Part shown: positions 26,014 to 36,165 of the stretch, piece by piece
How positions within the stretch are numbered: the first letter of the stretch is position 1
Layout of the letters: every line of letters begins with the position of its first letter
NCBI GenBank assembly: GCA_037720595.1
Contig: JBBJLW010000018.1
Span: forward strand, 3,742-67,741
Direction of reading: 5' to 3'
Length of the DNA stretch: 64,000 nucleotides
From: Gaiellasilicea sp037720595
GTDB lineage: Bacteria; Actinomycetota; Thermoleophilia; Gaiellales; Gaiellaceae
Translations under genes and position numbers: made by a program
Notes under the pieces: model-generated
The model's input: the letters and a program-made list of their open reading frames with translations, nothing else
Database searches by the model: none
Told to the model about the DNA's origin: nothing

Positions 26014-26268
26014 ATGACTCGGATCACGATCTATACGACGCGGTGGTGCGGCTATTGCGTCCGCGCGAAGGCCTTGCTCGACGCGAAGGGCCTCGCCTAC
26101 GACGAGGTGTCGCTCGACGGCGATCCGGCTTTCCGCCGGACGCTCCAGGAGCTCACCGGCGGCTGGTCGGTCCCGCAAATCCTGATCGATGATCAGCCGA
26201 TCGGCGGCTACACCGAGCTCTGGCGACTCGACACGACCGGCGCACTCGACGCGAAGCTCGCCGCCTAG
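26014..26268 (+). CDS. Glutaredoxin
   Basis: Glutaredoxin/mycoredoxin-size protein of 84 aa with thioredoxin fold. The redox motif is CGYC (TTRWCGYCVRAK) near residue 11, followed by the cis-proline loop SVPQILID and the GG helix start PIGGYTELW. It would reduce disulfides or mixed thiols in the cytosol. The start is ATG 26014; a TTG four codons earlier is less likely. Monocistronic between divergent recO and convergent mutM. Confidence 0.92.
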   Translation: MTRITIYTTRWCGYCVRAKALLDAKGLAYDEVSLDGDPAFRRTLQELTGGWSVPQILIDDQPIGGYTELWRLDTTGALDAKLAA

Positions 26269-26290
26269 ATGATTGATGCCATGGGATCGT

Positions 26291-27121
26291 CTAGCGCTGA
26301 CAGCGCGAGCAGTACCAGGTGCTGCGGCCACCGACGCGGGTCTTCGTGAGCTCGGTGCCGCAGCGGTCGCACGGTTCGCCCACGCCGTTGCGATCACTGC
26401 GGCCGTAGGCGCGGAACTCGCGCTGCATCGAGCCTGAGGAACCGTCGGGCAGCCGATAGTCGCTGAGGGTCGAGCCCTGGCGCGCGACGCCCAGCTCGAG
26501 CGCCTTGCGAATCGCCCGGTGCAGGCGTCGAAGCTCGTCTGGCTGAAGTGTGCCCGCCTCGCGCAACGGCTGGAGCCGGGCGTACCAGAGCGCCTCGTCG
26601 ACGTAGATGTTCCCCAGTCCGGCGAGCGTCCGCTGGTCGAGAAGAGCAGCCTTGAGCGGTGCACGGCGGCCGGCCAGGCGCTCGCCGAGCCGCTTTGCGG
26701 TGAACGCCGGCAGAAGCGGCTCCTCGCCGAGACGAGAGGCGAGGTACGGATCGAGGTCGCCGGGCTCGAGCAAGAGCCAGGTACCGAATCGACGCACGTC
26801 CTTGTAGGCGACCTGCGTCCCGTCGTCCAGAGTGAGAAGCGCGCGCCGGTGCGGATCGCCGTCGAGCGCACTGGCGCGCAGCGAGCCGGTCATACGTAGG
26901 TGGATCAAAAGCGCCCGGCCGGACTCGAAGCGGATGATCAGGTATTTGCCCCGACGGTCGACCTCCGTGACGAGCTCGCCTTCGAGCTCGGCAGCGATCT
27001 CGATCGGCTCGAAGGGGCGCACGAGCCGGTGGTCGAAGATCTCGACGCGCTCGAGCCGCCTCCCCTCGAGCGCCGGCGCGATCGCCCGGCGGACGCTCTC
27101 GACCTCGGGCAGCTCAGGCAC
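26291..27121 (-). CDS. mutM: Formamidopyrimidine-DNA glycosylase
   Basis: Bifunctional DNA glycosylase/AP lyase of 276 aa that removes 8-oxoguanine and formamidopyrimidines. The catalytic N-terminal proline and Glu are in MPELPEVE; the beta-sandwich includes GKYLIIRF; the helix-two-turn-helix has LAGLGNIYVDEALW; the C-terminal zinc finger is CDRCG then CSRC. All catalytic features are intact. Stop-to-stop convergent with glutaredoxin; the nucleoside phosphorylase gene lies 30 bp downstream of nothing else on this strand, so mutM may close that transcript. Confidence 0.96.
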   Translation of the reverse strand: MPELPEVESVRRAIAPALEGRRLERVEIFDHRLVRPFEPIEIAAELEGELVTEVDRRGKYLIIRFESGRALLIHLRMTGSLRASALDGDPHRRALLTLDDGTQVAYKDVRRFGTWLLLEPGDLDPYLASRLGEEPLLPAFTAKRLGERLAGRRAPLKAALLDQRTLAGLGNIYVDEALWYARLQPLREAGTLQPDELRRLHRAIRKALELGVARQGSTLSDYRLPDGSSGSMQREFRAYGRSDRNGVGEPCDRCGTELTKTRVGGRSTWYCSRCQR

Positions 27122-27151
27122 CCGGCCAGACTAGCCAAGCAACGGCCGTTG

Positions 27152-28446
<1,295 letters not shown>

Positions 28447-28450
<4 letters not shown>

Positions 28451-29169
28451 GGAGCCTTCTCCGCGACGAAGACTCCGATTACCTTCGTCGCCACGAACGG
28501 CTCCGTGAACTCCGGCACGTTTTCCAGCAACGAGCGGCCGAGTTCCGAGGAGCCGACATAGCGTCGCATCGTCTCGCTGTCCGGAAAGCTGACGGGCGTG
28601 ACGAGATCCCGACGCTCGACCGTCGCGAAGTGCGGCCTCAGATGTGCGGCGGCGTTCTCGACGCGAAAGGTCAGGGCCCGAGCCGAGACGTCGCGGCCGA
28701 CGAGGCTCCAGAGCTCTTCGAAGTCGTTCGTGCCGTTCGTGACTGCGACGAGCGTGCCGCCTGGGCGGAGAACGCGCGCCAGCTCGGCGAGGCCGCGATC
28801 GAGATCGGGCACGTGGTAGAGCATCCAGGCTGCGACGGCCGCGTCGAAAGAGCCGTCGGCAAACGGGAGTTCCTGCACGTCCCCAACGACGGCGTCCACC
28901 CCGCGCTCGGTCGCAAGCTCGACCATGCGCGCCGATGTGTCGAGCGCCGTGACCTCGCACCCGATCTCCGCCACGATCCGCTCCGCCAGCTCGCCCCAGC
29001 CGCAGCCCACCTCGAGGACGCGGCCGGGCCCGATCCGCCGCAGCTCCTCGACGACGACGTCGCGCGCATCGACGCCGTTGGCCGAGTGGAGGTAAAGCGC
29101 CGCCCGCGCGGCCAGTCCGTCCTCCGTCTCGTATTGCTCGTGGACGACCTTCGGATCGTCGGATCTCAA
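28447..29169 (-). CDS. SAM-dependent methyltransferase
   Basis: Methyltransferase of 240 aa of the UbiE/type 11 class: motif I RVLEVGCGWGELAERI, acidic residue in VTALDTSARMVELA, post-I VVGDVQELPFADGSFDAAV, motif III VLRPGGTLVAVT. Substrate unknown. It lies inside the nucleoside-salvage operon with ATGA/GTGA overlaps on both sides (deoB stop region and phosphorylase start), which suggests coordinated translation but not necessarily a related reaction. Confidence 0.85.
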
Positions 29170-30332
29170 GGCGTCAGGATCGGCGTGCCCGGGATCCCGC
29201 GGCCCGGCGCCTTACCGCCGAGCCACGCGTTCACGGTCGCGCCGACGTCGGCGAACTCGCCCTTGTGTACCTGCCCGGCCGCGTTCCGGCCCGCTGCGAA
29301 CGCGAGGAGGAGCGCGTGCTCGCGCGAGTGGTCGGTCGACGGCGTCGTCGGGTCGCAGCCGTGGTCGGAGGTGATGATCAAGAGGTCGCCGGGCCGCTGC
29401 GCCTCCAGGATGTCGCCCAGCCGTCGGTCGAAGTCCTGCAGGCAGCGGTGGAAGTTGACCGGGTCGTTGCGGTGGCCCCAGAGCATGTCCGTCTCGACGA
29501 GGTTCGTGAAGACGAGACCGCCGTCGATCGTCCGGAGCAGCTCGATGGTCGTGTTGATCCCCTCCACGTTCGACTTCGTCGGGCTCGACTCGTCGATGTC
29601 GCAGCCGGCGAAGATGTCGCCGATCTTGCCGACGCCGTGCACCTTGTGGCCGGCGTCGCGGACGAGCGAGAGGTAGTTCGGCCGCTTCGGCTCGAGCGAG
29701 AAGTCGTGGCGGTTCGGCGTGCGCTCGTAAGAGCCTGGCTCGCCGACGAACGGCCGCGCGATCACCCGTCCGACGGCATGCTTCCCCGTCAATAGCTCGC
29801 GCGCGACCCGGCAGCCCTCGTACAGCTCTTCGAGCGGAATCGTCTCCTCGTGAGCGGCGATCTGAAAGACGGAGTCGCCGGAGGTGTAGACGATCCACTT
29901 GCCCGTCTTCTGATGCTCCTCGCCGAGCTCGTCGATGATGTCGGTGCCGGAGGCCGGCTTGTTTCCGAGCACACCGCGCGCCGTGCGGTTCATGAACGGA
30001 TCGATCACGTCGTGCGGGAACCCGTGCGGGTACGTCGGCATCGCGGTCTCGGTGACGACGCCGACGAGCTCCCAGTGGCCCGTTGTCGTGTCCTTTCCCT
30101 TCGAACGCTCGACGAGGCGCCCTGCGACGGCCGGCGCACCTGGTTGCGGCGGGCAGCCTTCGAGAGGCAGCGCGTTCCCCAGCCCGAGCGCCTCGAGCGC
30201 AGGCAGGTCGAGACCGCCGACGGCACGGGCAACGTTGCCGATCGTGTTCGACCCCTCGTCGCCGTACGAGGCCGCATCCGGCAACTCGCCCGCCCCGACG
30301 GCATCAAGCACGATGACGCACGCGCGCGGCAT
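29166..30332 (-). CDS. deoB: Phosphopentomutase
   Basis: Alkaline-phosphatase-superfamily mutase of 388 aa that moves phosphate between C1 and C5 of ribose or deoxyribose. Metal and phosphate-site motifs are IVLDAVGAGELPDAA at the start, GKDTTTGHWEL with the nucleophile Thr, and ITSDHGCDPTTPSTDHSRE late. Length is normal. It is the first gene of the deoB-methyltransferase-phosphorylase operon for nucleoside salvage, divergent from a 47-aa membrane protein gene. Confidence 0.96.
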   Translation of the reverse strand: MPRACVIVLDAVGAGELPDAASYGDEGSNTIGNVARAVGGLDLPALEALGLGNALPLEGCPPQPGAPAVAGRLVERSKGKDTTTGHWELVGVVTETAMPTYPHGFPHDVIDPFMNRTARGVLGNKPASGTDIIDELGEEHQKTGKWIVYTSGDSVFQIAAHEETIPLEELYEGCRVARELLTGKHAVGRVIARPFVGEPGSYERTPNRHDFSLEPKRPNYLSLVRDAGHKVHGVGKIGDIFAGCDIDESSPTKSNVEGINTTIELLRTIDGGLVFTNLVETDMLWGHRNDPVNFHRCLQDFDRRLGDILEAQRPGDLLIITSDHGCDPTTPSTDHSREHALLLAFAAGRNAAGQVHKGEFADVGATVNAWLGGKAPGRGIPGTPILTP

Positions 30333-30352
30333 GCGGCTAGTCTACGGCGCGC

Positions 30353-30496
30353 ATGGATACAGTCCTCGGTCTCATCGGCATGGCGATCTACATGGTCATC
30401 GTCATCGGCCTCGCCTCGGGCATCACGTGGCTCGTCGTCAAGCTGAGCCCATCGAAGAGCCAGAAGCAGCTCGACTCGCAGAAGACCGCTGCCTAG
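30353..30496 (+). CDS. Small single-pass membrane protein, 47 aa
   Basis: ATG-initiated 47-codon frame: a hydrophobic helix from about residue 4 to 30 (LGLIGMAIYMVIVIGLASG then ITWLVVKL) and a polar lysine/glutamine tail KSQKQLDSQKTAA. Third-position GC preference matches neighbours. Divergent from deoB (20 bp) and convergent with ald, sharing the CTAG at their stops. No family recognised; the clean helix-plus-tail layout argues for a real membrane mini-protein. Confidence 0.62.
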   Translation: MDTVLGLIGMAIYMVIVIGLASGITWLVVKLSPSKSQKQLDSQKTAA

Positions 30497-31617
30497 ACCG
30501 CGGGGGCCGCGAGAACTTCGTTCAGCGGCGCGTAGTCGAGGTTGTGCGCCTCGGCGACCGCTTCGTAGGTGATCCGCCCGTCGAGCACGTTGACGCCGCG
30601 GGCAAGCGCCTGGTCGCGGGCGACGGCGGCCGCGAGACCGTGGTCGGCGATCGCTTCCACGTACGGCAGCGTTACGTTGGTGAGCGCTTTGGTCGAGGTG
30701 ATCGGAACGGCGCCGGGCATGTTCGCGACGCAGTAGTGGGTGACGCCGTCGACGACGTACACCGGATCGTCGTGGGTCGTTGCGTGGGAGGTCTCGGCGC
30801 AGCCGCCCTGGTCGATCGCCACGTCGCAGAAGACGGCGCCCTCCTTCATCCCGGCCACCATCTCGCGCGTGAGGAGCTTGGGCGCGAGCGCGCCCGGGAT
30901 CAGGACGGCGCCGATCACGACGTCCGCGTCTACGACCAATCTTTCGATCTCGAGCGTCGAGGACATGACGAGGTTGACGCGACCGTGCAGGATCTCCTCT
31001 AGGTGGCGCATCCGGTCGACGGAGCGGTCGAGAATCGTCACCTGCGCGCCGAGCCCGAGCGCGATCACGGCGGCGTTGTAGCCGACGATCCCGCCGCCGA
31101 TCACGGCGACCTTGCCGGGTGCGACGCCGGCGACGCCGCCGAGCAGGAGGCCGCGGCCGCCCTTCGGCTTCTCGAGATAGTGGGCGCCCGCCTGGGCCGC
31201 GAGCCGGCCCGCAACCTCGCTCATTGGCGCGAGCAGCGGCAGCCGGTGGTCGTCGGTCTCGACCGTCTCGTAGGCAACTGCTGCGATCCCGCTCTCCGCG
31301 AGCGCGCGCGTCAGCGGCTCGTCCGCGGCGATGTGCAGGTAGGTGAACAGGACGATGTCCTCGCGCAGCCGGACGTACTCGGGCGCGATTGGCTCCTTGA
31401 CCTTGAGCAGCAGGTCAGCCTGTTCCCATACGTCGTCCACCGAGGCGATCCGCGCGCCGGTCGCCTCGTAGTCGGCATCCTGGAAGGCGCTGCCGAGACC
31501 GGCACCCGTCTCGACGACCACCTCGTGCCCTCGCTGCACGAGCTCGCGCGCGCCGGCGGGCGTCAGAGCCACGCGGTACTCCTGGGCCTTGATCTCCTTG
31601 GCGACGCCGATCCTCAT
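30493..31617 (-). CDS. ald: Alanine dehydrogenase
   Basis: NAD-dependent alanine dehydrogenase of 374 aa, converting alanine reversibly to pyruvate and ammonia. N-terminal MRIGVAKEIKAQEYRVALTP with the substrate-binding Arg/Lys region, Rossmann motif VAVIGGGIVGYNAAVIALGLG and DVAIDQGGCAE are diagnostic. The start ATG gives the canonical N-terminus. Its product pyruvate links to PPDK in the same window. The nudF stop is 25 bp upstream, so it may be the last gene of the M20-DUF3866-nudF transcript. Confidence 0.96.
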   Translation of the reverse strand: MRIGVAKEIKAQEYRVALTPAGARELVQRGHEVVVETGAGLGSAFQDADYEATGARIASVDDVWEQADLLLKVKEPIAPEYVRLREDIVLFTYLHIAADEPLTRALAESGIAAVAYETVETDDHRLPLLAPMSEVAGRLAAQAGAHYLEKPKGGRGLLLGGVAGVAPGKVAVIGGGIVGYNAAVIALGLGAQVTILDRSVDRMRHLEEILHGRVNLVMSSTLEIERLVVDADVVIGAVLIPGALAPKLLTREMVAGMKEGAVFCDVAIDQGGCAETSHATTHDDPVYVVDGVTHYCVANMPGAVPITSTKALTNVTLPYVEAIADHGLAAAVARDQALARGVNVLDGRITYEAVAEAHNLDYAPLNEVLAAPAV

Positions 31618-31642
31618 GGCCGGCAGAAGATACAGGCTTGGA

Positions 31643-32143
31643 TCAGAGGCGTTCGCGCAGGTAGAACAGGACGCCGACGAGCGTCTTTGCGTCCTCGAGC
31701 GCGTCCAGGCGGGCTTCGAGCTGGGCCGAGGTGAGCCGCACGATCTCGATTTCCTCGCCGTCCTCGAATGCGCGCTCACCCTCCTCCAGCCCTTCGGCGA
31801 GGAAGATCGTGACGAGCTCGCGCAGGATCCCCGGACTCGGGTGGATTCGACGTAGCTCCCGCCAGTCGCCGCCGTGGAGCCCCGTTTCCTCGGCGAGCTC
31901 GCGCTTGGCGCAGGCCAGCGGCGCCTCGCCCTCGTCCAGCATCCCGGCCGGGAGCTCGAGCAGCTCCTTGCGGGCGGCCTCGCGGAACTGGCGCGTCAGC
32001 ACGATCCGGCCGGCGGCGTCGATCGGGACGATGGTCACCGAGCCGGGGTGCTCGACGATCTCCCGCTCGCGCTCGCCCCAGTTCTCGACGACGACGTCGA
32101 AGAGCTTGCCCTCGTAGACCTGCTTGCGCCTGACCTTCTTCAT
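31643..32143 (-). CDS. nudF: Nudix hydrolase, ADP-ribose pyrophosphatase type
   Basis: Nudix enzyme of 166 aa with the box GMLDEGE followed by KRELAEETGL, a proline about 15 residues later (HPSPGILRE) typical of ADP-ribose pyrophosphatases, and the VVVENWGE N-terminal dimer strand. It would hydrolyse ADP-ribose to AMP and ribose 5-phosphate. In mycobacteria a similar gene neighbours pyrG and steB; here it is 4 kb from pyrG. ATG overlaps the stop of the upstream 40-aa gene. Confidence 0.88.
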   Translation of the reverse strand: MKKVRRKQVYEGKLFDVVVENWGEREREIVEHPGSVTIVPIDAAGRIVLTRQFREAARKELLELPAGMLDEGEAPLACAKRELAEETGLHGGDWRELRRIHPSPGILRELVTIFLAEGLEEGERAFEDGEEIEIVRLTSAQLEARLDALEDAKTLVGVLFYLRERL

Positions 32144-32262
32144 CCAGCGGGTCTTTCCACGAGCGCGCGTTCCTCACGCCCGAACCAGGGTGGCTCGCCT
32201 GCGGCGGCGGACTCCGCAGCGCGCTCCGGACGCCGACCACTGGTCGACTCGCCGGTGCTCAT
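32140..32262 (-). CDS. Small protein, 40 aa, between DUF3866 and nudF
   Basis: A 40-codon frame with ATGA overlaps at both ends: its ATG overlaps the DUF3866 stop and its TGA overlaps the nudF ATG. It reads as polar and charged (MSTGESTSGRRPERAAES to EPPWFGREERALVERPAG) without a membrane helix. Exact double coupling is strong evidence that it is translated, even though no family is recognised. It could alternatively serve only as a translational bridge. Confidence 0.6.
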   Translation of the reverse strand: MSTGESTSGRRPERAAESAAAGEPPWFGREERALVERPAG

Positions 32263-33203
32263 CGGCCGCGCAGCTCTCGCGCGGCGAGCCCGGCGGCGTA
32301 GGCCGATCGGAAGAAGCTCGCGTCTTCGGCCGGGCCACGGCCCATGTGGCTGAGCGGCAGGCCAGCGCACGCCTCTTCCCAGCCCTCGCCCTCATCTGCC
32401 GACCCGGTCACGACCTCGCCGAGACAGAGAGCGAGCACGGCCTCGGCGTGGTGCGAGACTCCGCGGTGGCGCTCTCTGGCGTCGGCGTCCGACCTGCGGA
32501 CCGCGAGCACGGGCCGGCCGCCGAGCGCCGTCGCGACGTTCGCCGCATCCGCAAGCGTGAGGGCGCCGTGGCCGAGACGCGTGCCTGTCCCAACGATTCC
32601 GGGGCCGATCGAGCAGACGACGACGTCATAGCCCTCGGCCGCCGCCCACGCGAACGCGGCCGCTGCCGTCACGCACTCGACGTCGCCGTCCAGGCACGGC
32701 GCGACGGCAATAGTGCTCCCGAGCAGCCCCCGCTCCTGCAGCGTCGGCACGGCGTCGGAGAACGAGACGGGAAGCGCACCACCCTGCACCTGGACATAGG
32801 CGACGCGGAGTCCGGCGAGCCCGGCGCAGACCGGCGCGACCTGGCTGTGCAGGGTGCAGAGCACGATGGGCAGCCCGTCGAGCGTCGCTGCGAGCTCGGC
32901 CGTCTCTTCCTTGTAACAGACTGTTACTTGGCCTGGCGTGTACGGCAGCGCGATCACGTGCGCACCCATTTCCGCAGCCAACCCGAGACCGCGCGTGAGG
33001 TTCGCGTAGAGGATGTCGAAGCCGCCGGAGCCTAGCTCCAGCAATCGCGCGTGCTCGTTCACGAGCACGTCGTCGCCCACCGCGATCTCGCCGGTCAGGC
33101 GCGGATAGGCGATGCAGGCGATCCCATCGACCTCCAAGCGCGCGAGCCGCTCCCGCGATTCCAGCACCGCGGTGACGATCCCGCGCCTAAGCCCGAGCGG
33201 CAT
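32259..33203 (-). CDS. DUF3866 family protein
   Basis: Protein of 314 aa matching DUF3866: start RRGIVTAVLESRERLARLEV, LTGEIAVGDDVLVNEHAR, YTPGQVTVCYKEE and VVVCSIGPGIVGTGTRLGHG. Many family members carry the same regular alpha/beta repeats, but no reaction is known. Overlaps the M20 peptidase stop by 17 bp and is coupled to the 40-aa gene and nudF, so it belongs to a peptidase-DUF3866-small-nudF transcript. Confidence 0.88.
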   Translation of the reverse strand: MPLGLRRGIVTAVLESRERLARLEVDGIACIAYPRLTGEIAVGDDVLVNEHARLLELGSGGFDILYANLTRGLGLAAEMGAHVIALPYTPGQVTVCYKEETAELAATLDGLPIVLCTLHSQVAPVCAGLAGLRVAYVQVQGGALPVSFSDAVPTLQERGLLGSTIAVAPCLDGDVECVTAAAAFAWAAAEGYDVVVCSIGPGIVGTGTRLGHGALTLADAANVATALGGRPVLAVRRSDADARERHRGVSHHAEAVLALCLGEVVTGSADEGEGWEEACAGLPLSHMGRGPAEDASFFRSAYAAGLAARELRGR

Positions 33204-34296
33204 CTACGAGGGCAAGCGTCACGTCGACCATCGCGTCCAGATCGGCCACCGCGATGTGCTCGTCGGCGGTGTGGATCTCGGCCATCCCGTTCGCGAGATT
33301 CAGACAGGGGATCCCGCGCTGGTTGAACACGTTCGCGTCCGCGCCGCCCCCGGTGAGCGCGGTCGTCACCTCGAAGCCGCACTGCCGGAGCGCGCCGGCG
33401 GCGAGCTGCACGACCGGATCGTCTTCGCGGAGTCGGTAGCCCCGATAGGTCTCGGCGAGCTCGGTCTCGAGCGTGCAGTCGCCGAGACTCGCGGCGAAGG
33501 CGAGCGCGTCGAGCATCTCCTGGACGAGGTCGGCGAGAGCCCGCTCGTCGTGCGAGCGCGCCTCCGCCTCGAAGCTGCACCACTCGGGGACGATGTTGCG
33601 CGCGCTGCCACCCGTGATCAGGCCGACGTTCGCGGTCGTGTGCTCGTCGATCCGGCCGAGCCGATGGTCGGCGATCGCGCGGGCGGCCACGGCGATCGCC
33701 GATCGCCCATCCTCCGGGACCATTCCCGCATGCGCGGCATGGCCGTGGAAGCGCGCCGAGATCGTGCGGCCGTAGGGCGCGCCGAGGACGATCTGGCCGA
33801 TTGGCGCCGCCTGGTCGTAGACGTACCCGAGCTCCGCCTTGAGCTTCGTGTGGTCGAAGGCGCCCGCGCCGCGCAGGCCGACCTCCTCCTTCTGGGTGAA
33901 GAGGAGCTCGATCCCGGCGTGCGGCAGGCGCTCCTCGACGATCCGCCGTGCCGCGTCCAGCATCGCGACGACCGCCGCCTTGTTGTCGGCACCGAGGATG
34001 GTTTCGCCCGCGTTCCGGACGACGCCGTCCTCGACGACCGGCTCGAGCGGCCCCTGCGGCGGCACCGTGTCGAGGTGCGCGCAGAGGAAGAGCGGCGTGC
34101 CGCCGTTCGCGCGTCCGGGCAGCCGGCAGAGGAGATTGCCAGCGTTCGAGCCGATTCGCGCCCCGGTGTCGTCTTCCTCGACCTCGAGCCCGAGTTCGCG
34201 CAAGTACGCGGTCACCCGGTCGGCAACGAGCCGCTCGTCGCCCGGCGGGCTAGGCAGCGCGGCGAGCTCGAGGAAGAGGTCGAGAGCCTCAGACAC
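33187..34296 (-). CDS. M20 family metallopeptidase (peptidase T-like)
   Basis: Zinc peptidase of 369 aa related to tripeptidase T/PepT-like proteins. Catalytic-domain motifs are LFLCAHLDTVPP, ETILGADNKAAVV (metal-bridging Asp), LFTQKEEVGLRGA (catalytic and metal Glu) and a terminal EIHTADEHIAV histidine; the dimerisation domain includes FHGHAAHAGMVPEDG. Predicted to be cytosolic. First gene of the transcript leading to DUF3866 and nudF. Confidence 0.92.
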   Translation of the reverse strand: MSEALDLFLELAALPSPPGDERLVADRVTAYLRELGLEVEEDDTGARIGSNAGNLLCRLPGRANGGTPLFLCAHLDTVPPQGPLEPVVEDGVVRNAGETILGADNKAAVVAMLDAARRIVEERLPHAGIELLFTQKEEVGLRGAGAFDHTKLKAELGYVYDQAAPIGQIVLGAPYGRTISARFHGHAAHAGMVPEDGRSAIAVAARAIADHRLGRIDEHTTANVGLITGGSARNIVPEWCSFEAEARSHDERALADLVQEMLDALAFAASLGDCTLETELAETYRGYRLREDDPVVQLAAGALRQCGFEVTTALTGGGADANVFNQRGIPCLNLANGMAEIHTADEHIAVADLDAMVDVTLALVDAARA

Positions 34297-34325
34297 GAGC
34301 CGATCCTAGGCGATCGATTGCTTGA

Positions 34326-34664
34326 TCAGCGTTTCTGCGGCGGAAGCACTTGCAGGAGGAAGTTCAGCACGAGCCGAGTCAGCGGTTGCGCCGTCGGTTC
34401 GCCTGGGCGGAGCATGTCCGTGCCGTGCCGGTCTCCCGAGAAGATCTCGAGGCGCTTCGGTTTCTTGGCCCACCGGTACCATTCCCGGGCCGCGTCGGCG
34501 CCGCCGTAGCCGTCACCCGCGGACGAGATGAAGAGCTTGGCCCCGTCGAGGCGGTTGAGCTGTTTGCGCGAGAAGTCGTAACCGCTGGCGTGGTTGACGC
34601 CGCCGATCTCGATCAAAGCGTCCGCGTCCACGCTCGGCCACCGGATAGTCGGTCGAGCGGTCAC
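34326..34664 (-). pseudogene. 5'-truncated alpha/beta hydrolase remnant
   Basis: C-terminal part of a dienelactone-hydrolase-like protein: GYDFSRKQLNRLDGAKLF, the acid loop SSAGDGYGGADAAREWY and the terminal SGDRHGTDML carrying the catalytic His, ending FLLQVLPPQKR. The nucleophile serine half is missing. The region up to 34812 has no matching sequence in any frame. Together with the intact secreted hydrolase next door, this could be a decayed paralogue. Confidence 0.6.
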
Positions 34665-34812
34665 AGCGGGATGCCTCGTCGAGGTCGTACTCCGTATGCC
34701 GGAGGTCGACGTCCGGCCCGAGGAGCGCCCAGTGGGCGGCCCGGAACTCGGTTCGTAGCGTCACGGCGTTGCCGACGTCCGAGAGCGCTGCGACCGACCC
34801 ATCCAGTTCCCG

Positions 34813-35556
34813 CTACCCAGCCACGGCGATCTTGCTCAGGAACGAGTCGACGAACGCGCGGGCCCGCGTTCCCGATGCGCCCTGGAGCAGCGACGTGCCG
34901 TGACTCGCGCCGGGCACGACCAATACGGCTTTGTCCCTGGTCGCGGCTGCCCTGGTCATCGCCCGCGCATCCGCTGCGAAGGCGGGATCGCGGGCCGCTG
35001 CGGCGAAGCGGACCGGGACGGAGAGGCGCTTCGCCGCGGCGAGCGCATCCATCCCGCGGAAAGCAGCCGCACCCGACAGCGACACCACGCCGTCGATTCG
35101 GTTACCCCGATTCGCGGCGGCGACCACCGCCGCGGTTCCGCCCATCGACGAGCCGATCGCGACGACGCGGACAGCTCCACGCCGGCGGAGCTCGAAGCCC
35201 GCTCCCGCCACGTCGGCCGGCAGGCGCAATGCCTTCACGCCAGTGGGACGCGGTGAGGACCCGAAGCCGCGGAAGTCGATCGCCAGCACGCGGTACCCGG
35301 CGAGAGCGAACCGCTCGGCATCGTCGTGCCATTCGCAAAGGTCGCTGAAGTTCTGGTGGCCGAGCACCACGCCGAGGGTGCCGTTGCGACCGAAGAGCAG
35401 ACCGCGCAGCGGCGCTCCGTCCGTGGCTCGAAACGCGATCGCTGTTGCGTCGTCACCGGGCTGAAGGCAATACGGCGCGGTCGCGCGTGGCTCGGCGGCG
35501 GACGACGCGGCGGCCAGAGCCAGCACGCAGAACGCGGCAAGGGCGGTGAGCTTCAT
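34813..35556 (-). CDS. Secreted alpha/beta hydrolase (dienelactone hydrolase-like)
   Basis: Protein of 247 aa with a signal peptide (MKLTALAAFCVLALAAASSA, predicted cleavage just after). The mature part is an alpha/beta hydrolase: GVVLGHQNFSDLCEWHD, LAIDFRGFGSS, nucleophile elbow IGSSMGGTAA and final VPGASHGTSLL with the catalytic His. The start ATG overlaps the PadR stop (ATGA), so regulator and hydrolase form one operon. Substrate unknown; likely an ester or lactone outside the membrane. Confidence 0.87.
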   Translation of the reverse strand: MKLTALAAFCVLALAAASSAAEPRATAPYCLQPGDDATAIAFRATDGAPLRGLLFGRNGTLGVVLGHQNFSDLCEWHDDAERFALAGYRVLAIDFRGFGSSPRPTGVKALRLPADVAGAGFELRRRGAVRVVAIGSSMGGTAAVVAAANRGNRIDGVVSLSGAAAFRGMDALAAAKRLSVPVRFAAAARDPAFAADARAMTRAAATRDKAVLVVPGASHGTSLLQGASGTRARAFVDSFLSKIAVAG

Positions 35557-36146
35557 AGGTTGCTCCTTCTGAGGGTCTCGAGGGTTTCGTCGCACCAGAC
35601 GAGCGTCGAGCGGGCACGGATCAGGGCGTAACGCAGCGCAATCAAATCGACCGCATCGCCCTCGCCTACGGCCTCGCGCTCCTGTGCTTCCCACTCCCCG
35701 AGCAGCCGCTCGACGTGCTGCCGGTATGCCTCGACCTGTGCGATCGCGGCTCCGGGAGCCGCATATCGGGAGAAGAACAGCTTGAGCAGGAATGGATCGC
35801 GGGCCTGGCGAAGCTCGAGCGCCGGATCCGAGGCCCAGGCTTCGAGCACTGCGCGACCAGACCCTGTTAGCCGGTAGAGCGCTTTACTCGGCCCGCGCTC
35901 CTTCACCTCTCGACCCGCAACGAGACCGGCGGTCTCTAGCCGGCCGAGAACGTTGTAGAGCCCGCTCTTCGCTGGCGCCCACATGTACCCGATGCTGCGC
36001 TCGATCGTCCTCAACAGGTCGTAGCCCGATTGCTCCTCGCGGTTCGCGAGCAGACCCAGCACGGCGTACTCCGTATTCGAACTTCGTCCGCTCTGGACTA
36101 GTGCGCACTGGACGAGTACAGACGCCCACTCCTCCAGGGCGCGCAT
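35553..36146 (-). CDS. PadR family transcriptional regulator
   Basis: Regulator of about 197 aa. The winged-helix domain is NTEYAVLGLLANREEQSGYDL then WAPAKSGLYNVLGRLETAGLV, typical of PadR, with a C-terminal helical (Vir-like) dimerisation domain ending LVWCDETLETLRRS. The only ATG upstream of the domain is at 36146; this adds about 23 residues before the domain, so the true start may be later at a non-standard codon. It is followed directly by the secreted hydrolase. A short inverted repeat GGACT/AGTCC occurs at 36152-36167 upstream. Confidence 0.83.
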   Translation of the reverse strand: MRALEEWASVLVQCALVQSGRSSNTEYAVLGLLANREEQSGYDLLRTIERSIGYMWAPAKSGLYNVLGRLETAGLVAGREVKERGPSKALYRLTGSGRAVLEAWASDPALELRQARDPFLLKLFFSRYAAPGAAIAQVEAYRQHVERLLGEWEAQEREAVGEGDAVDLIALRYALIRARSTLVWCDETLETLRRSNL

Positions 36147-36165
36147 CTTTGGACTGACTCCAGTC

